Assembly: GCA_022539475.1 (NCBI GenBank)
Contig: VCMS01000164.1
Span: 62,001-126,000 of the forward strand
DNA from: Gracilaria domingensis
Lineage: Eukaryota > Rhodophyta > Florideophyceae > Gracilariales > Gracilariaceae
DNA: 64,000 nucleotides
Direction: 5' to 3'
A program made the translations under genes and the position numbers. Of this stretch, positions 61,858 through 64,000 are shown piece by piece. The notes beneath the pieces were generated by a model that had not been told where the DNA came from, made no database searches, and was given only the letters and a program-made list of their open reading frames with translations. The stretch's first letter is position 1. Every line of letters starts with the position of its first letter.

Positions 61858-62062
61858 GCTATTACAACTGTGCTAGTTGGCGCGCGGACGATAAACTAGG
61901 CTGTATTACATCTGTGCTAGTTGGTGCGTGCATGATAAACTACGCTCTTTTATATCTGTGCTAGTTGGCGCGTGCATGGAGAACTACTATGTATTACATC
62001 TTTGCTAGTTCATCTATGGATGTTATCCTGGCCACTATTACATCTCCGCTAGTTTAGAAATG
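61858..62062. repeat. 44-bp tandem repeat, five units
   Basis: The motif CTAGTT recurs at 61873, 61917, 61961, 62005 and 62049, exactly 44 bp apart. Around it each unit has TATTACATCTGTGCTAGTTG or close variants; the first three units also share GGCGCGTGCATGATAAACTA-like sequence. Fainter copies (CGAGTTT, CTAGTTT) continue to about 62165. It is non-coding in all frames. Confidence 0.9.
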
Positions 62063-62559
62063 CAGTTTTAACTCCCTCGTTTTCCTTTCTTGCGAGTTTA
62101 GCCCCTAGTTTCTACTACCATAGCCCGTAGTTCAGACTCGTGCCCTTTTCCATTCTCGCTAGTTTACGGCCTCTTCTGCAGTGAATCGTGCCCTTTACTA
62201 ATGGTTCATATGCGCCTATTCTATATACTATTTCCATCCTAATTTACGCTCGCACATCGCACTCGTAGCATCTCATACCCTTCCCAGCACCTGCAGGGTG
62301 TGTGCAACGGTATACGCTTATACAAAATACTCTCGACTGCATGGCTTGTCGCTACTCGTAGGAGTGGCGACAAGCCGTGCCTTCCAGAGTACTCTGAAAC
62401 AGTACACTGGATGACACAACTCGTCGCGACGCGCATGACTCGCAACCGCCACCATGCAAACCAAGGCAACACACTTCACATCAAACATTAACACAGAACC
62501 AAAACAGAACAGAGAGAAAAAGCTTCATCAGATACTTGTCATCAACCAAAACCTCAAAA
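62063..62559. other. Unassigned stretch
   Basis: A short inverted repeat GGCTTGTCGC(TACT)...GCGACAAGCC lies at about 62343-62374. No gene is recognised. It may be intron or UTR of the spliced locus suggested downstream. Confidence 0.35.
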
Positions 62560-62573
62560 ACAGTTAGCACTTA

Positions 62574-63300
62574 CCCGTACAACCACGCCAAGCCACCATC
62601 TAGACTTCTGTACGCAATAGTTACAACAACATAAACACCAGTCAGCAATCCCATACTTCAGGTAGCGCGCAACAAAACATCAGCTTCACGCACCCTCTTC
62701 CCCCGCACCACTCCAGATCCTTATGAACCGAAACCAAAACAAAGGAAAAAAACTTAGTTAGTACGCATCTGGCCGCCAACAGGAAAACGATGCGGAAGAA
62801 TAGTAGAGGCATCATGCGGCACATTTTCGCACTGAACAAAGTAGTCATACTGCCAAGTAGAATGACTACCTTGTTGAGGGAGCAAACGTGTCGCAGGACA
62901 CATACTATACTCGCAACCCGAGTCTGCTGAAATGTATAGCAAAAGGAAAACCAGAAACTCCAGTTGGTAGTCACTAAGTGGAGTGAAGAACATCTGGTGA
63001 GACAACACTATTCCTCCAAAACAAATCTGCCAAACCTGTACAAAAGAAAGCAGAAATCCCTGCAGTTAGTGACCCACTCGTTATAGAAAGCAACAAAAGT
63101 TCTTCACTCACCTCTCTTCAATTACCCAAAACTCTAACAAACCAAATACTTAAACTCTTTGCACCATCAGAGAGACAAAACAAACGTTAGTCATCACAAA
63201 TCAAGTCAACACGATGATCGAACAGGTCGTAGCACTTACCATGTACATCTCACCCAGCCTCACTTCGACCTCGCCCCACATTCCCAAAAACATCACGCAT
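62574..63300 (-). other. Candidate spliced transcript
   Basis: On the minus strand two well-formed introns can be placed. The first, 63239-63157, has donor GTAAGTGCT, branch TGACTAAC and acceptor TGCAAAG. The second, 63111-63036, has donor GTGAGTGAAG, branch CACTAACTG and acceptor TTTTGTACAG. The following exon (63035 to about 62754) is open for more than 85 codons and includes FFTPLSDYQLEFLVFLLLYI and STWQYDYFVQCENVP. A third branch/acceptor pair (TACTAAC at 62763-62757, CATAAG ending 62720) and another GTAAGTGCT donor (62574) follow. The encoded protein is not recognised and exon phase could not be fully resolved. Confidence 0.4.
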
Positions 63301-63681
63301 GAAAAACCCCTGCGCACGATCTGAAAACGAACCCTCGGGCGGAGAAACACCAGAAGGGCGACGAGACAGTGACGCAGGGCAACCGCTCAAATAGACAGCC
63401 GCTGTCGATCTCCCGTCGTCCTCTAATATGTGTACACCTGTTGAATAAAAATTTTAAACCTTTCGAACAGCCCTGTCTTTGAGTTTGAACGCAGAGCGTC
63501 GTGGTTACCTTTCCACAGCATGCTCCATGCACCCCGCACTGGCGCACGCAATAATTCCCCCCAACCGCCTCTCCGTTTCTCACCCTTCACTTTCTCTTTC
63601 ACCAACTCGGCAACAAACTTCTCCTTTCTCCTTGACGAGCTGCTCCCTTCCTTTTCCTCTTTTCTTCCAAGCGAGCCAGGC
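63301..63681. other. Upstream region of the transposase at 63682
   Basis: No gene is accepted; the minus-strand frames here overlap each other. The last 150 bp before the ATG at 63682 are pyrimidine-rich, as often seen in 5' leaders. No terminal inverted repeat of the transposon was identified. Confidence 0.35.
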
Positions 63682-64000
63682 ATGACTTACCGATGCCGCG
63701 CCCCAGGGTGCCCTTACAGGGCAAGGGGCATTCTGTCTCTGCGTCAGCACATCGCCAACTGCCCCCAACGACGACTTTTACAGAGACGGCAAGCCCCCTC
63801 ACCCCAACCAGAAGTACGACGCTCCAAGCGTCAGAAAGCCACCCATATCCCCCTGCCTCCATCATCACCGTCTCCTCCAGACTCTCATACCGACGATGCG
63901 CCTCTTTTCATCCCGTCCACCGCTATCGAAGCTCATTCCGAAACCGTTCCCAACATACCCGTTCCCCACACGGATTCCCAGCCTCCTGGCTCACTATCAC
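63682..64000 (+). CDS. Plavaka/CACTA-like transposase, N-terminus (runs off window)
   Basis: An open frame from the ATG at 63682 to the end of the window (at least 106 codons). It starts MTYRCRAPGCPYRARGILSL, has RQHIANCPQRR, and then a basic VRRSKRQK and a Pro/Ser-rich linker. The Cys-Cys-His-Cys finger followed by RRSKR-type basic residues and a Pro/Ser linker is the same layout as the N-terminus of the decayed transposase at 5183-3050, though the sequence differs clearly. A second family member, possibly intact, is implied. The catalytic region lies outside the window. Confidence 0.6.
   Translation, partial: MTYRCRAPGCPYRARGILSLRQHIANCPQRRLLQRRQAPSPQPEVRRSKRQKATHIPLPPSSPSPPDSHTDDAPLFIPSTAIEAHSETVPNIPVPHTDSQPPGSLS

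Noticed and set aside
61858..62062. CRISPR array
   Set aside because: Periodic, but without distinct repeat and spacer parts, and the context is eukaryotic.

Overview
The window looks like nuclear DNA of an intron-poor eukaryote whose intergenic space is dominated by transposable elements. Most credible host genes are single open frames: two flavin oxidoreductases, a mitochondrial stomatin-like protein and two secreted proteins. Retroelement primer sites match eukaryotic initiator tRNA features, and one candidate spliced locus has GTAAGT donors and CTAAC branch points. A red alga would fit this compact, retroelement-rich style, but nothing in the sequence proves the lineage; treat that as a guess.

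Layout. 1-10 kb: AT-rich sequence with a palindrome/TATA module, a stack of large palindromes, a decayed Plavaka/CACTA-like transposase on the minus strand (about 3.05-5.18 kb), and a degenerate tandem repeat. 10.04-10.67 kb: a complete hAT-type MITE with 8-bp target duplication. 11.06-15.52 kb: two divergently oriented FAD oxidoreductases. 15.72-26.93 kb: a nested cluster. Ty3/gypsy chromovirus B (TSD GTTAG) carries chromovirus A (TSD CCTCG) inside its 5' LTR, a 1.37-kb TG...CA insertion (TSD TTCGT) inside its reverse transcriptase, and an inverted copy of its own 3' end in place of most of gag. 26.9-28.8 kb: AT-rich island with the second palindrome/TATA module. 28.80-33.43 kb: Ty1/copia element on the minus strand (TSD CTAGC), nearly intact. 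33.7-40.6 kb: stomatin-like gene, tRNA-derived SINE copies and two secreted-protein genes. 40.6-49 kb: SINE, third palindrome/TATA module, two diverged long terminal-type repeats and a gag remnant. 49.2-61.6 kb: GC-rich decayed gene fragments on the minus strand (FkbM methyltransferase, alpha-COP, GT14 glycosyltransferase, a membrane protein), split by a young Ty1/copia element (53.83-59.02 kb, TSD CCGCT, LTRs differing at one base). 61.6-64 kb: an exact 44-bp tandem repeat, a possible spliced locus, and the start of a second Plavaka-like transposase running off the window.

The most distinctive observations are three loci that share a palindrome, TATA box and downstream block at almost constant spacing, and the young copia element. 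The latter joins half-tRNA-type initiator priming, TA...TA LTR ends, a Tudor-like reader domain between integrase and reverse transcriptase, and an out-of-frame junction. The gypsy elements carry chromodomains, so two unrelated retroelement lineages here carry different chromatin-reader modules.
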